Shown: positions 1-8,975, counted from the first letter of the stretch. The stretch: 64,000 bases of DNA from Cyanobium sp. Cruz CV13-4-11 (GCF_024346055.1 NZ_JAGQCH010000005.1:110131-174130); one strand, 5' to 3'. Program-made: numbers and translations. Notes: generated from the letters alone by a model not told the origin.

Positions 1-1415
1 TCGGCGAGAAAGAGGAGATTCATGAAGGTCAGCCCATTCCAGAGGGCATGCATCAGAACGGCCGCGCCCAGTCGGCCGCTGCGCCACCGCAACCAGCCGA
101 GGCCGAGGCCGAGCACGAACAGGGGCGCCAGCTCCGCCAGGCTCAGGTGGGCGATCGCGAACATGGCGGCACTGAGGATCACGGCTCCGGCGCCACCGAG
201 CCTCTGCCCCGCCACCGGCAGCAGCACGCCCCGGAACAGAACCTCCTCGAACAGGGGGGCCACCACCAGGGCGGTGAGGGCGAAACAGGAGAGGGCCAGG
301 GGATCGGCGCTGGTCAGCACGAGGTCCAGCAGCGGATTGCTCCCGCCTGGGTCGCTCCAGACCCTGTCGATGACCCAGCTGGAGGCCGTCACCACCGGCA
401 GCACCATCAACAGGCTGACGAGGGCACCGCTGACGGCGGACCGGGCCGGCCGCCACTGCCATTGCAGCCAGCCCCCCACAGGAGTGGGGGTTCGGCGCGG
501 CAGCATCAGGGCGAGCAGCAGCAGGGGCACCGCCATCAGGGCCGCGTAGAGCACCAGCACCTCGAGGCCCTGGCTGAGGGCCCTCGGTGTGGCCAGGCGC
601 TCCAGGGCGATCTGGAGCGGCGGCTGCACCACGACCGGGACAACGACCTCCCCGAGCACCACGAACCCGCCGGCGATCAGCAGGGTCACATCGACGGGGC
701 TCAGGGGTGGACCCAGCAGCGGCGGCGCGGCCGGGAGCCGATGACGCCACGCCATCCAGCCCTGGCGCAGCAGAAGGATGACCCCCGTCAGCAGAAACAG
801 GGCCGGCAGGGCGGTCACCGCCAGCAGCCTCAACAGCAATCCCAGGGACCGCTCCTCCGCCGGACAGGTCCCCGGGTCCCCCGGCAACTGTTCGCAGACC
901 AGCTGCTGCACCATCAGCGGCGCTGACCAGGGGGCCAGCAGCTCCTGCCGTCGCCGGGCGTCCACGGAGCGTCCGGCAAGCAGGACGTCGATCAGGGGGC
1001 GCCGCTCGGCGTCCACCTGGGTGGCCAGGGCCCCCAGTTCCGTCCCATCGACCAGGGCCGCAGGGTCCGCCTCGGAGCGCTCCAGCAGGGCCAGTTCGAG
1101 GCGGCGCAAGGCCAGCGGCGGTTCTTCGGAGGCTTCCATCTGCCGCCTCAGCTCCAGCTTCAAGTCCTGGCGGGGAGCTTCCCCGGCCAGGAGCGGCCGC
1201 AGGCCCGGCGGGACAGCCTCGGCCGCCAGGGCCCCCAGTTCCAGCTGCCGCAGGCTGAGGGAGTCCACCACTGACGGCCGCTCCAGGCTGTCGATCAGCC
1301 CCCCCACCCACAACAGGGCGCAGAGGGCCAGGCTGAGCAGGGCCAGCAGGCTCTTCCAGCCCGGCGGAGCGGCGGGGGGTCCGGATCGGGAAGGGGTTCC
1401 GTTCAAACGGACCAC
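1..1415 (-). CDS. CPBP family intramembrane metalloprotease (3' end outside window)
   Basis: Predicted membrane-embedded glutamic/metalloprotease of the CPBP (Rce1-like) family. I translated the minus strand by hand: 471 codons are open and the frame runs off the left edge without a stop. A TM segment at about residues 20-37 is followed by a roughly 130-residue extracytoplasmic region, then several TM segments. The diagnostic EEVLFRG motif lies in the C-terminal third, followed by a HLSLAELAP segment and a HALWNG motif, which supply the expected Glu and His residues. The start is probably GTG at 1415; there is no ATG in frame nearby. It is divergent from the phosphatase gene, about 85 bp apart. 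Substrates of cyanobacterial members are unknown. Confidence 0.85.
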   Translation of the reverse strand, partial: MVRLNGTPSRSGPPAAPPGWKSLLALLSLALCALLWVGGLIDSLERPSVVDSLSLRQLELGALAAEAVPPGLRPLLAGEAPRQDLKLELRRQMEASEEPPLALRRLELALLERSEADPAALVDGTELGALATQVDAERRPLIDVLLAGRSVDARRRQELLAPWSAPLMVQQLVCEQLPGDPGTCPAEERSLGLLLRLLAVTALPALFLLTGVILLLRQGWMAWRHRLPAAPPLLGPPLSPVDVTLLIAGGFVVLGEVVVPVVVQPPLQIALERLATPRALSQGLEVLVLYAALMAVPLLLLALMLPRRTPTPVGGWLQWQWRPARSAVSGALVSLLMVLPVVTASSWVIDRVWSDPGGSNPLLDLVLTSADPLALSCFALTALVVAPLFEEVLFRGVLLPVAGQRLGGAGAVILSAAMFAIAHLSLAELAPLFVLGLGLGWLRWRSGRLGAAVLMHALWNGLTFMNLLFLA

Positions 1416-1499
1416 CTCGGCGGCAAGGGCAGCTGATTCTCCCCTGCCCCCTGTCTCTGGCCGCTCCCATACGATGGCCGGGCCTGCGCCACAAGCACC

Positions 1500-2825
1500 G
1501 TGCCCCTTCGCATCGTGCTGGTCCGCCATGGGTTGAGCAGCTTCAACCTGGAGCACCGCATCCAGGGCCGTGACGACCTCTCCAACCTCACCGAGGAGGG
1601 GCAGCTCCAGGCCTGTCGCACGGGCGAGGCCCTCGCCGAGCTGCCGTTCCATGCCGTCTACAGCTCCCCCCTGCAGCGGGCCAGCGCCACGACGGCGGCC
1701 CTGCTCGCCAGCCATGGCTCGCCGCTGAGCCCCCTCTTCGACGACGATCTGCTGGAGATCGACCTGGCCCCCTGGAGCGGCTTGCTGCGCAGCGAGGTGC
1801 GGGCCTTGGACCAGGAGCAGGAGCGCCGCTGGCGCGAAGCCCCCGAGACCATGGAGCTGCAGCGCGCTGACGGCAGCCGTTTTCTGCCGGTGCCCGAACT
1901 TCTGCAGCAGGCGGGCCGGTTCGCCGCTCGGCTGCTGGAGCGCCATGGCGACGACGACACCGTGCTCGTGGTGGCCCACAACGCCATCCTGCGCTGCCTG
2001 GTGCTGCATCTGCTCGGGCTGCCGGCCAGTGGTTTCCTTCGCCTCAGGCTCGACAACGCCTCCATCTCGGTGCTCAACCTGGTCCGCGGCGAGGGCGGAC
2101 GCCCGGCGGTGCAGCTGGAATCCCTCAACGGCACAGCCCACCTGGGCACGGCCCTGCCGCCGGCCGGAGCGGGCTGCCGGCTGCTGCTGGTGCGCCATGG
2201 CGAGACCGACTGGAACCGGGAGGGCCGGTTCCAGGGCCAGATCGACATCCCCCTCAATGCCCACGGCCTGGCCCAGGCCGAAGCGGCACGGGCCTTCCTG
2301 GCCCCGATTCCGCTGCAGCGCGCCTACAGCAGCGACATGGCACGCCCCCTGCGCACCGCCGAGGTGATCCTGGGCTCCCACCCCGGGGTACCCCTCACCA
2401 CCAACCGGGGTCTGCGGGAGATCGGCCATGGCCTCTGGGAGGGCCGGCTGGAGAGCGAGATCTCCGCCGGCTGGCCCGATCTCCTGGCGGCATGGAAGCG
2501 CAGCCCGGAAACGGTGCAGATGCCGGAAGGTGAGACCATCGTCGAGGTTTGGGACCGGTCCCTGGCGGCCTGGAACCACATCGCTGCCGGGCTGGGGCCC
2601 CAGGAGACGGCCCTGGTGGTCGCCCATGATGCGGTCAACAAGACCATTCTCTGCGCCTTGCTCGGTCTTTCCCCCGGCGACATCTGGACCGTGAAGCAGG
2701 GCAACGGCGGTGTCACCGTGATCGATTACCCCCAGGGGGCCACGGCAACGCCGGTGGTGACCGCCCTCAACCTCACCGCCCATCTGGGCGGAGTGATCGA
2801 CCGCACGGCCGCCGGCGCCCTCTAG
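1500..2825 (+). CDS. Two-domain histidine phosphatase (phosphoglycerate mutase-like)
   Basis: The 441-residue protein has two tandem histidine-phosphatase domains. The first has RHG at about residues 8-10 and a second catalytic His in VVAHN near 158. The second has RHGETDWN near 231 and VVAHD near 376. The acid/base glutamate of the usual WEG motif is kept in domain 2 (GLWEGRL) but reads WSG in domain 1. Proteins of this layout are common in cyanobacteria and are often annotated as phosphoglycerate mutase; cyanobacterial relatives include phosphoserine phosphatases, so the substrate is open. The start is GTG at 1500. It is 28 bp upstream of the dihydroorotase-like gene and probably co-transcribed with it. 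Confidence 0.85.
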   Translation: MPLRIVLVRHGLSSFNLEHRIQGRDDLSNLTEEGQLQACRTGEALAELPFHAVYSSPLQRASATTAALLASHGSPLSPLFDDDLLEIDLAPWSGLLRSEVRALDQEQERRWREAPETMELQRADGSRFLPVPELLQQAGRFAARLLERHGDDDTVLVVAHNAILRCLVLHLLGLPASGFLRLRLDNASISVLNLVRGEGGRPAVQLESLNGTAHLGTALPPAGAGCRLLLVRHGETDWNREGRFQGQIDIPLNAHGLAQAEAARAFLAPIPLQRAYSSDMARPLRTAEVILGSHPGVPLTTNRGLREIGHGLWEGRLESEISAGWPDLLAAWKRSPETVQMPEGETIVEVWDRSLAAWNHIAAGLGPQETALVVAHDAVNKTILCALLGLSPGDIWTVKQGNGGVTVIDYPQGATATPVVTALNLTAHLGGVIDRTAAGAL

Positions 2826-2853
2826 CCGCTCCACTCCCCCCGAGGCCCCTGCC

Positions 2854-4134
2854 ATGGTCCGTCAGCTGCTGATCCGCGGGGTCCATCTGCTGGAATCCCC
2901 AGGCCGGCCGCCACGGCGGGCCGACGTGCTCCTGGAGCAGGACTTGCTGGTGGCGATCGATCCGGATCCGGCCGCCTTCCCGGAGGCGGCAGGCGCCAGC
3001 GTCGACGGCGACGGCTGCTGGTTCGGCCCGGCGCTGGTGGATCCCCACAGCGTGCTGGAGGTGCCCCTGCAGGGGAGGGCGGAAACCCTGGCCAGCCTTG
3101 GGGCCGCCGCCGCCGCCGGTGGCTACGGCACCGTGGCCCTGCTCCCCTGGGCCCCCACCTGGCGGGACCGCCCCGATCGGCTGGGCTGGAGCTGGCCCGA
3201 GCCCCTGCAGTTGCTCCCCTGGGGCAGCTTCAGCGTCGATGGCCTCGACCGGGAGCTGGCCCCCCACGCCGACCAGCTGGCGGCCGGAGCCTGCGGTCTG
3301 GCGGCCGGGGCGACCCTGCCGCCGATCGACCTGCTGGAGCGGGGCCTGAGGCTCGCTGAGATGGGGGACCGGCCCGTGCTGCTGCCGCCCCGGGACCGGT
3401 CCCTGGCCCAGCGGGGCTTTGTGCGGGAGCGGGTGGAGGCCCTGCGGGCGGGTTGGCCCCTCGACCCTCCCGGCAGTGAAACCCTCCCCCTGGAGACCCT
3501 GCTCACCCTGGCCGGCGACCTGCCCAGCCTCCAGCTGCGGCTGATGAACGTCTCCACCGCTGAAGCCGTGGCGCGTCTGCGGCGCGAGGCCCTCCCTGCG
3601 ATGGCGTCCGTGTGCTGGTGGCATCTGGTCGCAGACAGCGGTGGCCTCGATCCGGCCGATGACGGCTGGCTGCTGGAGCCCGCCCTGGGGGGACCGGCCG
3701 ACCGGCGGGCCCTGATCGATGCCCTCGCCGATGGCGTCATCGGGGCCGTTGCGGTCCACCACGTGGCCCTTGATGCCGAGGAGGAGCTGCTGCCCCTGGA
3801 TCAACGCCGCCCTGGCGTGGCGGGCCACGGCCTGGTGCTCTCCCTGCTCTGGGAGGAGTTGGTGGGGCGCCAGGGTTGGCGGGCGGAGCAGCTCTGGCAG
3901 GCGCTCTGCTGGGGACCCGCCCGCTTCCTGGGGCGGCCCCAGCCCGTGCTGGCCCCGGGCACGCGCCAGTGGCTGCTGTTTGATCCTGGCCATGCCTGGC
4001 GTTGGGCCGACGCACCGCCTGGCTCCCTGGCGGCCAACCGGCCCTGTCGGGATCGTCAGCTGCAGGGACGGGTGATCGCCACAGGGCTCAGCGATCCAGC
4101 TGGTTGGGTTCTGGCAGCGGGCCCGCCGAACTGA
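2854..4134 (+). CDS. Dihydroorotase-like amidohydrolase, probably catalytically inactive
   Basis: The 426-residue protein has the amidohydrolase fold signature of dihydroorotases: an N-terminal beta segment, FGPALVDPHSVLE where active enzymes have D-x-H-x-H, a NVSTAEAV segment where active enzymes have the conserved H-V-S-T, and a C-terminal region typical of PyrC/AllB. The second metal-binding His of the first motif is Val, and the His before VST is Asn. I infer a paralogue that no longer binds the usual zinc pair, perhaps structural or regulatory, as seen for inactive dihydroorotases that support aspartate transcarbamoylase. ATG start at 2854. Its 3' end overlaps the convergent lepB gene by 47 bp. 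Confidence 0.8.
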   Translation: MVRQLLIRGVHLLESPGRPPRRADVLLEQDLLVAIDPDPAAFPEAAGASVDGDGCWFGPALVDPHSVLEVPLQGRAETLASLGAAAAAGGYGTVALLPWAPTWRDRPDRLGWSWPEPLQLLPWGSFSVDGLDRELAPHADQLAAGACGLAAGATLPPIDLLERGLRLAEMGDRPVLLPPRDRSLAQRGFVRERVEALRAGWPLDPPGSETLPLETLLTLAGDLPSLQLRLMNVSTAEAVARLRREALPAMASVCWWHLVADSGGLDPADDGWLLEPALGGPADRRALIDALADGVIGAVAVHHVALDAEEELLPLDQRRPGVAGHGLVLSLLWEELVGRQGWRAEQLWQALCWGPARFLGRPQPVLAPGTRQWLLFDPGHAWRWADAPPGSLAANRPCRDRQLQGRVIATGLSDPAGWVLAAGPPN

Positions 4135-4816
4135 ACGGGAAGAAACGCCAGAAGGCCCGGCCGATCAGCTCGGATTCGGGCAGCAGCGGTCCGCCGGGCC
4201 AGAAGCGGGCATCCCAGCTGTTGGCCCGGTTGTCGCCCATCACCACCAGATGGCCGGCGGGCACCACCACATCGAGGGTGCGGCAGGGGCCGACCCCCTG
4301 GCGATCGACGGGGCAGTAGTTGCGGACGTAGGGCTCGTCGAGGGGGCGGCCATTGATCGTGACGCGGCCGCGGGGATCGGCCACCACCCGCTCCCCGGGC
4401 AGGGCGATCACCCGTTTGATGTAGGCGTCGCAGGCCGGTTGCTGGAGGCCCGGCACGGAACCGATCAGGGGGAGGTTGACCAGCAGACAGCGCAACCCAC
4501 CGGGCTTGGTCGGTCCGGTGAGGATCGGATCGAAGTGGTAGGGGGAACGGAACACCACCACCTCGCCGCGCTTGGGGGGGCGTTGTCGGAAGGTGAGCTT
4601 TTCCACCAGCAGCCGGTCCTGCAGTTGCAGGCCCGGAAGCATGGAGCCGGAGGGGATGTAGCGGGCCTCGAGCAGGAACTGGCGGATCCCCAGGGCCACC
4701 GCCAGGGTGATCAGGACACTGCGCCAGAAGGCCCAGGGGCTTTCCTGCTGCGGTTCTGAGTGGGGCTGCGGCTCATCGCGAGCGCCGTCGTCGACCTGGG
4801 GATCCGAGGGGCTCAA
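4088..4816 (-). CDS. lepB: Signal peptidase I
   Basis: Membrane-bound serine protease that removes signal peptides from exported proteins. The sequence has one N-terminal TM segment (SVLITLAVALGIRQFLLEA), then the catalytic serine in IPSGSMLPGL, the catalytic lysine in IKRVIALPGE, and the family box GDNRANSWDARFWPGG. I place the start at TTG 4816, giving 242 residues; the open frame continues upstream to 5005, but that part is low-complexity and overlaps the start of the divergent membrane-protein gene at 4884. The 3' end overlaps the dihydroorotase-like gene. Confidence 0.92.
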   Translation of the reverse strand: MSPSDPQVDDGARDEPQPHSEPQQESPWAFWRSVLITLAVALGIRQFLLEARYIPSGSMLPGLQLQDRLLVEKLTFRQRPPKRGEVVVFRSPYHFDPILTGPTKPGGLRCLLVNLPLIGSVPGLQQPACDAYIKRVIALPGERVVADPRGRVTINGRPLDEPYVRNYCPVDRQGVGPCRTLDVVVPAGHLVVMGDNRANSWDARFWPGGPLLPESELIGRAFWRFFPFSSAGPLPEPNQLDR

Positions 4817-4883
4817 GGGGTTCGTGCGGCAGGTTCGGTGGTCGGGAGGCAGATTAGGCACGCACCCGCCCGCCGCGTCCCCG

Positions 4884-6401
4884 ATGGCACGCCCACGCTG
4901 GCACCAGACCCTGGCCCTGCCCTCCAGTGGCCTGGGCCGCCGCTGGGATCGCTTCGTGGCGCTCTGGGCCGCCCTGAATCTGCTGTGGGTGGCGTTTGAC
5001 GTCACCTACATCCCCTTGCGTACCTTCTGGCTGCAGCGCAACCTCTACCCGCTGGCGTCGGTGCCCCTGGTGGTGCCGCTCACCTTCATCCCCGACATCA
5101 CCCCCTGGGTGGATCCGATCAAGGGGATCGAACCCCACCGAGAGACCCAGGCCTACCAGGCCCAGTTCGCTCGCCTGGATGCGGCCCTGCGCCAGGGGCC
5201 CCCTGGGCCGCCCAGCCCTGCCCAGGAAAAGCTCCTGGCGGAGCAGGTGCGGCTCACCGTTGAGATGATTGATTCCAACCCGATGCTGGCCTCGGGTACC
5301 TCCGGCACCCTGGAGAAGATCAAGAACCGCCTGCGTCAGCGCGCCGACAAGGACTCGGCCAAGCAGGCGGCGGCGGTGCTGCTGAGTCCCTCTTGGATCG
5401 CCTCCCATCCCTGGGACCAGGAGCGGTTGTTCTGGCGCCAGCAGGTGCTGCCCCTGGTGGCCACCACCTACTGGCGCTCGATCGATGAGAACGGGCGCCC
5501 CACCGACCATTTCTGGCGCTACGACCTGATCCTGTTCCAGAGCGTCTTCGCCCTGGACATCCTGCTGCGGGCCTACCGCCTGCGTCGCCGCCTGCCGGGC
5601 CTGAGCTGGAACCGGGCCCTGCTGCGGCGCTGGATCGACCTGCCCCTGCTGCTGCCCTTCTGGCGCCTGCTGCGGGTGGTGCCGGTGCTGGAGCGGCTGC
5701 ACACCAGCGGGCTGATCACCATCGAGCCGATCCGGGCCGTCATCAGCCGCGGCGTGGTGGCCCTGCTGGCGGTCGAGCTGTTCGAGGTGCTGGCGCTGCA
5801 GCTGATCGATGGTCTGCAGCAGCTGATCCGCTCGCGCCGCTGGCCGATGCGGATCCGGGCCCTGCGCAGCCATCAGACCGTGGTCAGTAACGATGAGCGG
5901 GAACTGGTGGAACTGGTGCGGATCTGGGGCCCCCTGCTGCTGGTGCGGGTGGCGCCGCGCCTGGCCCCCGAGCTGCAGGGGGTGCTGGGCCATGCCCTGC
6001 AGCAGAGCCTCCAGAACGCCATCGTGCCGCCGGGTCTGCGCCAGCTCCAGCCCCTGCTGCAGGTGGAGAAGGGGCTCTCCCGCCAGCTGGCCGGGGGGAT
6101 GGTGGACAGCCTGCTCGACCTCACCCGCAGCACCGGTGAGCGCCTCAGCCGGCGCGATGACCAGCAGCTGGAGCTGCTGCAGCGCTTCATCGACCGCTTC
6201 TGGGAGGAACTGGCCGAAGCCCTGGAGAGCGGACCGGCCCTAGAACGCTCCCAGCAGTTGCTCTGCACCTTCCTCGAGGAGTTCAAGGGCACCTACCTGA
6301 GCCAGATCAGCCGGGCCGGCATCGAAGGGCTGATCGAGGAGCTTGACCAGCTGATGGTGAAGGGAACCCAGGGGCCGGGCGAAGGCAACGACCCGGCCTA
6401 G
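4884..6401 (+). CDS. Large integral membrane protein of unknown function, voltage-sensor-like segment
   Basis: 505 residues from ATG 4884; I do not recognise a named family. An N-terminal TM segment (about residues 20-40) is followed by an extended loop of about 170 residues. A second membrane region then contains FALDILLRAY and LLLPFWRLLRVVPVLERL, a spacing of Asp and regularly placed Arg that recalls S3 and S4 helices of voltage-sensor domains. A further TM segment follows, then a roughly 200-residue cytoplasmic-looking helical tail rich in Leu, Glu and Arg. No K+-type pore signature is visible. It is divergent from lepB and converges on the Spx-like gene with a 4 bp overlap. Confidence 0.75.
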   Translation: MARPRWHQTLALPSSGLGRRWDRFVALWAALNLLWVAFDVTYIPLRTFWLQRNLYPLASVPLVVPLTFIPDITPWVDPIKGIEPHRETQAYQAQFARLDAALRQGPPGPPSPAQEKLLAEQVRLTVEMIDSNPMLASGTSGTLEKIKNRLRQRADKDSAKQAAAVLLSPSWIASHPWDQERLFWRQQVLPLVATTYWRSIDENGRPTDHFWRYDLILFQSVFALDILLRAYRLRRRLPGLSWNRALLRRWIDLPLLLPFWRLLRVVPVLERLHTSGLITIEPIRAVISRGVVALLAVELFEVLALQLIDGLQQLIRSRRWPMRIRALRSHQTVVSNDERELVELVRIWGPLLLVRVAPRLAPELQGVLGHALQQSLQNAIVPPGLRQLQPLLQVEKGLSRQLAGGMVDSLLDLTRSTGERLSRRDDQQLELLQRFIDRFWEELAEALESGPALERSQQLLCTFLEEFKGTYLSQISRAGIEGLIEELDQLMVKGTQGPGEGNDPA

Positions 6402-6763
6402 GCGAACAGCTCCTGCCATTCCTCGGGGCGGAATCCGGTGACGATCCGCCCCGAGGCCGTGACCAGAAAAGGACGCTTGATCAGGCGCCCATCGGCGGCA
6501 AGGGCCGCCAGGGCCGTGGCCGTGTCCATCGCCTTCACCGTGGCGGCGCCCAGGGCCCGGTAGCTCTGGCCACTGGTGTTGAACAGCCGGCCGAAACCAC
6601 CCAGCTGGCGGTGGGCCTCGCTGAGCAGCTCCAGGGACGGGGGGCTGGTGGTGATGTCGATGGCCTCGAACGGGATCTGCCGATCCCGCAGCCAGGCCAA
6701 CGCTTTGCGACAGGTGCTGCAGCCGGCGTAATGAAAGAGGCGATGGACCGCCTGATCAGCCAT
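6398..6763 (-). CDS. Spx/ArsC family thioredoxin-fold protein
   Basis: The 121-residue protein matches the size and pattern of the ArsC/Spx/MgsR family. It has a CSTC redox motif at Cys15 and Cys18 near the N-terminus, followed by the RKALAWLRDRQIPFEAIDI segment typical of this fold, and a C-terminal KRPFLV segment that corresponds to the cis-proline loop. Members act either as thiol-dependent reductases or, in Firmicutes, as RNA-polymerase-binding regulators. Cyanobacterial members are poorly characterised, so the role is not assigned. It lies 6 bp from the ferredoxin gene on the same strand, which suggests a redox-related operon. Confidence 0.85.
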   Translation of the reverse strand: MADQAVHRLFHYAGCSTCRKALAWLRDRQIPFEAIDITTSPPSLELLSEAHRQLGGFGRLFNTSGQSYRALGAATVKAMDTATALAALAADGRLIKRPFLVTASGRIVTGFRPEEWQELFA

Positions 6764-6769
6764 TGAGGC

Positions 6770-7132
6770 TCACTTACGGCCGACGAGCGCCTTGAGGGCG
6801 CCGATCAGGCTGTTGGAGCCCTTGCCCACGCCGGAGTCCGGCTTGGTGCGGATGGTGACGTTCCCATTGACGGTGGTGCGGCAGCTCAAGCGGTAGCTGG
6901 AGGGACGATCCGCCAGGTAGACCTCCTCGACGTCGCTGCGGGGGGACAGGTTGCGGGCCCCCTCCACCACTTCCACCACACAGGTGCCGCACTGGCCGAG
7001 GCCGCCGCAGTTGTTGAGGTTGTTGAGGCCCGTGTAGGGATTCACCCCGGCGTCAAGGGCCGCCTTGCGCAGATTCGCCCCTTCAATGCAACCAACCTGC
7101 TGGCCTTCCTTTTCGAAACGGATGGTGGGCAC
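6770..7132 (-). CDS. 2Fe-2S ferredoxin-like protein
   Basis: 120 residues from GTG 7132. Cysteines at 42, 48, 51 and 84 give the C-x5-C-x2-C...C pattern of plant-type 2Fe-2S ferredoxins (CGGLGQCGTC). The short basic C-terminal tail (KALVGRK) and the spacing differ from photosynthetic PetF, so it is more likely one of the minor ferredoxins related to the Synechocystis Slr0148 type. The open frame continues upstream to 7321, but nothing there resembles a ferredoxin. It is transcribed ahead of the Spx-like gene with a 6 bp gap. Confidence 0.88.
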   Translation of the reverse strand: MPTIRFEKEGQQVGCIEGANLRKAALDAGVNPYTGLNNLNNCGGLGQCGTCVVEVVEGARNLSPRSDVEEVYLADRPSSYRLSCRTTVNGNVTIRTKPDSGVGKGSNSLIGALKALVGRK

Positions 7133-7283
7133 GGTCGATCGTGGGTAGGGGGCGCCGCCCAACTTAGGCCACACCCCGTCCCAACGATCCCACTTTCGTT
7201 GCCTTGGGCAAGGATCATGGCCTTGGGATTGGATCGGGACGGTCGGGAGGGGCTGCCTACGATGGGCAGGTTGCCAGCAGACC

Positions 7284-7970
7284 TTGCTCTCCTCCGACCC
7301 CGCCCCGGCCCGGCAAGGCACCTACGACCTGGTGGTGCAGCAGCTGATCCCCGGCTACGCCAGCCTCGCTCGACTGTCGGTGGCGCTGCTGGCCTCCTCT
7401 CCCCTGGCGTCAAGGCAAGCGGCGGAGGTGCTGGTGGCGGGCTGTGGTACGGGGGCCGAGCTGCTGGAGGCTGACGCCCAGCGACCCGACTGGCGGCTCA
7501 CAGCCATCGATCCATCGGCGGAGATGCTGGCGGTGGCCCGGCAGCGGCTGCAGAACCGGGGCCAGATCGACTGGTACCACGCCACGGTGGAGCAGCTGGG
7601 CGCCGAGGCCCGATTCGATGGCGCCCTGTCGGTGCTGGTGCTGCAGTCCCTCCCCGACGACGGCACCAAGCTGACCTTCCTGACCGCCCTGGCCCGCAGC
7701 CTCAGGCCCCAGGGGCAGCTGGTGCTCGTCGACCTGATGCGCCCAGAGCGCTCGCCCCTGTCTCCCCAGGTGGCCGAGGCCTGGCGTTGCTTCCAACAGG
7801 CCAGCGGCGTGGCTGGAGGGGCTGTGGATCCCACCGCCCAGATTCAGGGCTTCCACCCCATCGGCATCGCCCGTCTGACGGCCCTGGTGGAGGCCGCCGG
7901 CCTCAGCGATCCGGCGCCGTTTTTCCAGGCCCTGGACTTCCAGGGCTTTCTGCTACAGCGACGGGCCTGA
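7284..7970 (+). CDS. Class I SAM-dependent methyltransferase
   Basis: 228 residues from TTG 7284. Motif I is VLVAGCGTGAELL near residue 52, followed by an acidic residue in LTAIDPSAEML and a motif III/IV-like FDGALSVLVLQSL. The fold is the Rossmann-like class I methyltransferase; the substrate cannot be told from sequence. The final 68 bp overlap, in the opposite direction, the end of a small membrane-protein frame. It is divergent from the ferredoxin gene across a 151-bp spacer. Confidence 0.85.
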   Translation: MLSSDPAPARQGTYDLVVQQLIPGYASLARLSVALLASSPLASRQAAEVLVAGCGTGAELLEADAQRPDWRLTAIDPSAEMLAVARQRLQNRGQIDWYHATVEQLGAEARFDGALSVLVLQSLPDDGTKLTFLTALARSLRPQGQLVLVDLMRPERSPLSPQVAEAWRCFQQASGVAGGAVDPTAQIQGFHPIGIARLTALVEAAGLSDPAPFFQALDFQGFLLQRRA

Positions 7971-8331
7971 AGCGCCGCTCGCTGGACTGCTGTTCGCCGG
8001 GCAGAAGGGGCCTGTCGGTGATCACCCCGGCCAGGGGGACAAGCACAGTCGCCAGTCCGAGCAGAAATCCGGCGATGGCTCCCAGGGGCTGGTCAAAGAG
8101 CAGGTCAGAGGACGCCTCCGCACTGTTGCCGTAGCCAGGGGATCTGGGTCCCGGACTGTCAGGCTCTTCGCTGGGTTCTGCGTCGCCCGTGGAGGGGCCC
8201 AGTGCGAAGCCATCAACGGGACTGGAAGGGGATGCCGCGTTGATCAGGGCATCCGGGACGGCCGGGGAAGGGATGGTTCCGCGATGGGAACCGGCGCGGG
8301 GAAAGGGTCGGGCGTGTTGGACGTGATCCAT
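7903..8331 (-). CDS. Small single-TM protein, hypothetical
   Basis: 142 residues from ATG 8331. The first 85 residues are rich in Pro, Ser and Gly and acidic, followed by a clear hydrophobic helix (GAIAGFLLGLATVLVPLAGVI) and a short polar tail. I do not recognise the family. Support comes from the well-formed TM segment and from the lack of any other gene here; the last 68 bp overlap the convergent methyltransferase gene, so part of the frame may be a shadow. Confidence 0.45.
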   Translation of the reverse strand: MDHVQHARPFPRAGSHRGTIPSPAVPDALINAASPSSPVDGFALGPSTGDAEPSEEPDSPGPRSPGYGNSAEASSDLLFDQPLGAIAGFLLGLATVLVPLAGVITDRPLLPGEQQSSERRFRPVAVAESPGSPGPGKTAPDR

Positions 8332-8449
8332 GCAGTCGTGCAGCGGACGGACCGGGGCACTCGACGGGAAACAAAGGATGTTTGGTTGATTCTGACACCG
8401 ATCCGTCCGTTCTGCCCCCTGCCGGGCCTTCCGGACAGGGTTGCGGGAC

Positions 8450-8947
8450 TCAGGCAGCCGGCCGTGACTGGGAGTGCTGCTGGCGGTGCAGGTGGAGGTC
8501 GGTGGGGGTGGCGTCGGCCCCATCGAGCCGGGCGCGGATCGCCCGCAGTTCCTCCAGGATCGAAGCCAGCAATTGCTGGGTGGCGGTGGAGGGGGAGTTG
8601 AGCACCTCCACGGTCACTTCTTTGATGCGCAGCACGTCGCGGGCGAAACGGGCCACCTCGTGGGGGTGAAAGACGAGGGGTTCCTTTTGGTCGCTGCGGT
8701 ACTCGGGATTGAGTTTGCGGGGGTTGAACGGGGGGTTGAGGTTGCGGGGATCGGTGTTGGTGTAGCGATACACCGAGGCACGGGATCGGTTCAGGGAACG
8801 CTGCACCTCGTCAATGCCGATCAGGGTTTCGGCATCGGCGGCGGGCTCAGCCTGCAGCATTTGGGGCGGCGACAGAGGCTCTGACCGCTCCACCGAAGCA
8901 GCGGGGCCGCCCATGGAAGAGCCGGCCTGGGCAGGGTGAGCGAGCAT
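8450..8947 (-). CDS. Helix-turn-helix DNA-binding protein, hypothetical
   Basis: 165 residues from ATG 8947. After a low-complexity N-terminus of about 40 residues comes a MerR/AlpA-like helix-turn-helix: IGIDEVQRSLNRSRASVYRYTNTDP. A basic Asn-Pro-rich linker (about residues 70-90) leads to a helical C-terminal half with heptad-like leucines (QQLLASILEELRAIRARLDG), which could dimerise. I infer a transcription factor. Two 10-bp direct repeats lie just upstream of its start (8976-9014) and might be its operator. Confidence 0.7.
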   Translation of the reverse strand: MLAHPAQAGSSMGGPAASVERSEPLSPPQMLQAEPAADAETLIGIDEVQRSLNRSRASVYRYTNTDPRNLNPPFNPRKLNPEYRSDQKEPLVFHPHEVARFARDVLRIKEVTVEVLNSPSTATQQLLASILEELRAIRARLDGADATPTDLHLHRQQHSQSRPAA

Positions 8948-8975
8948 TGAGACTGGTGTTGGACACGCTGGACTA

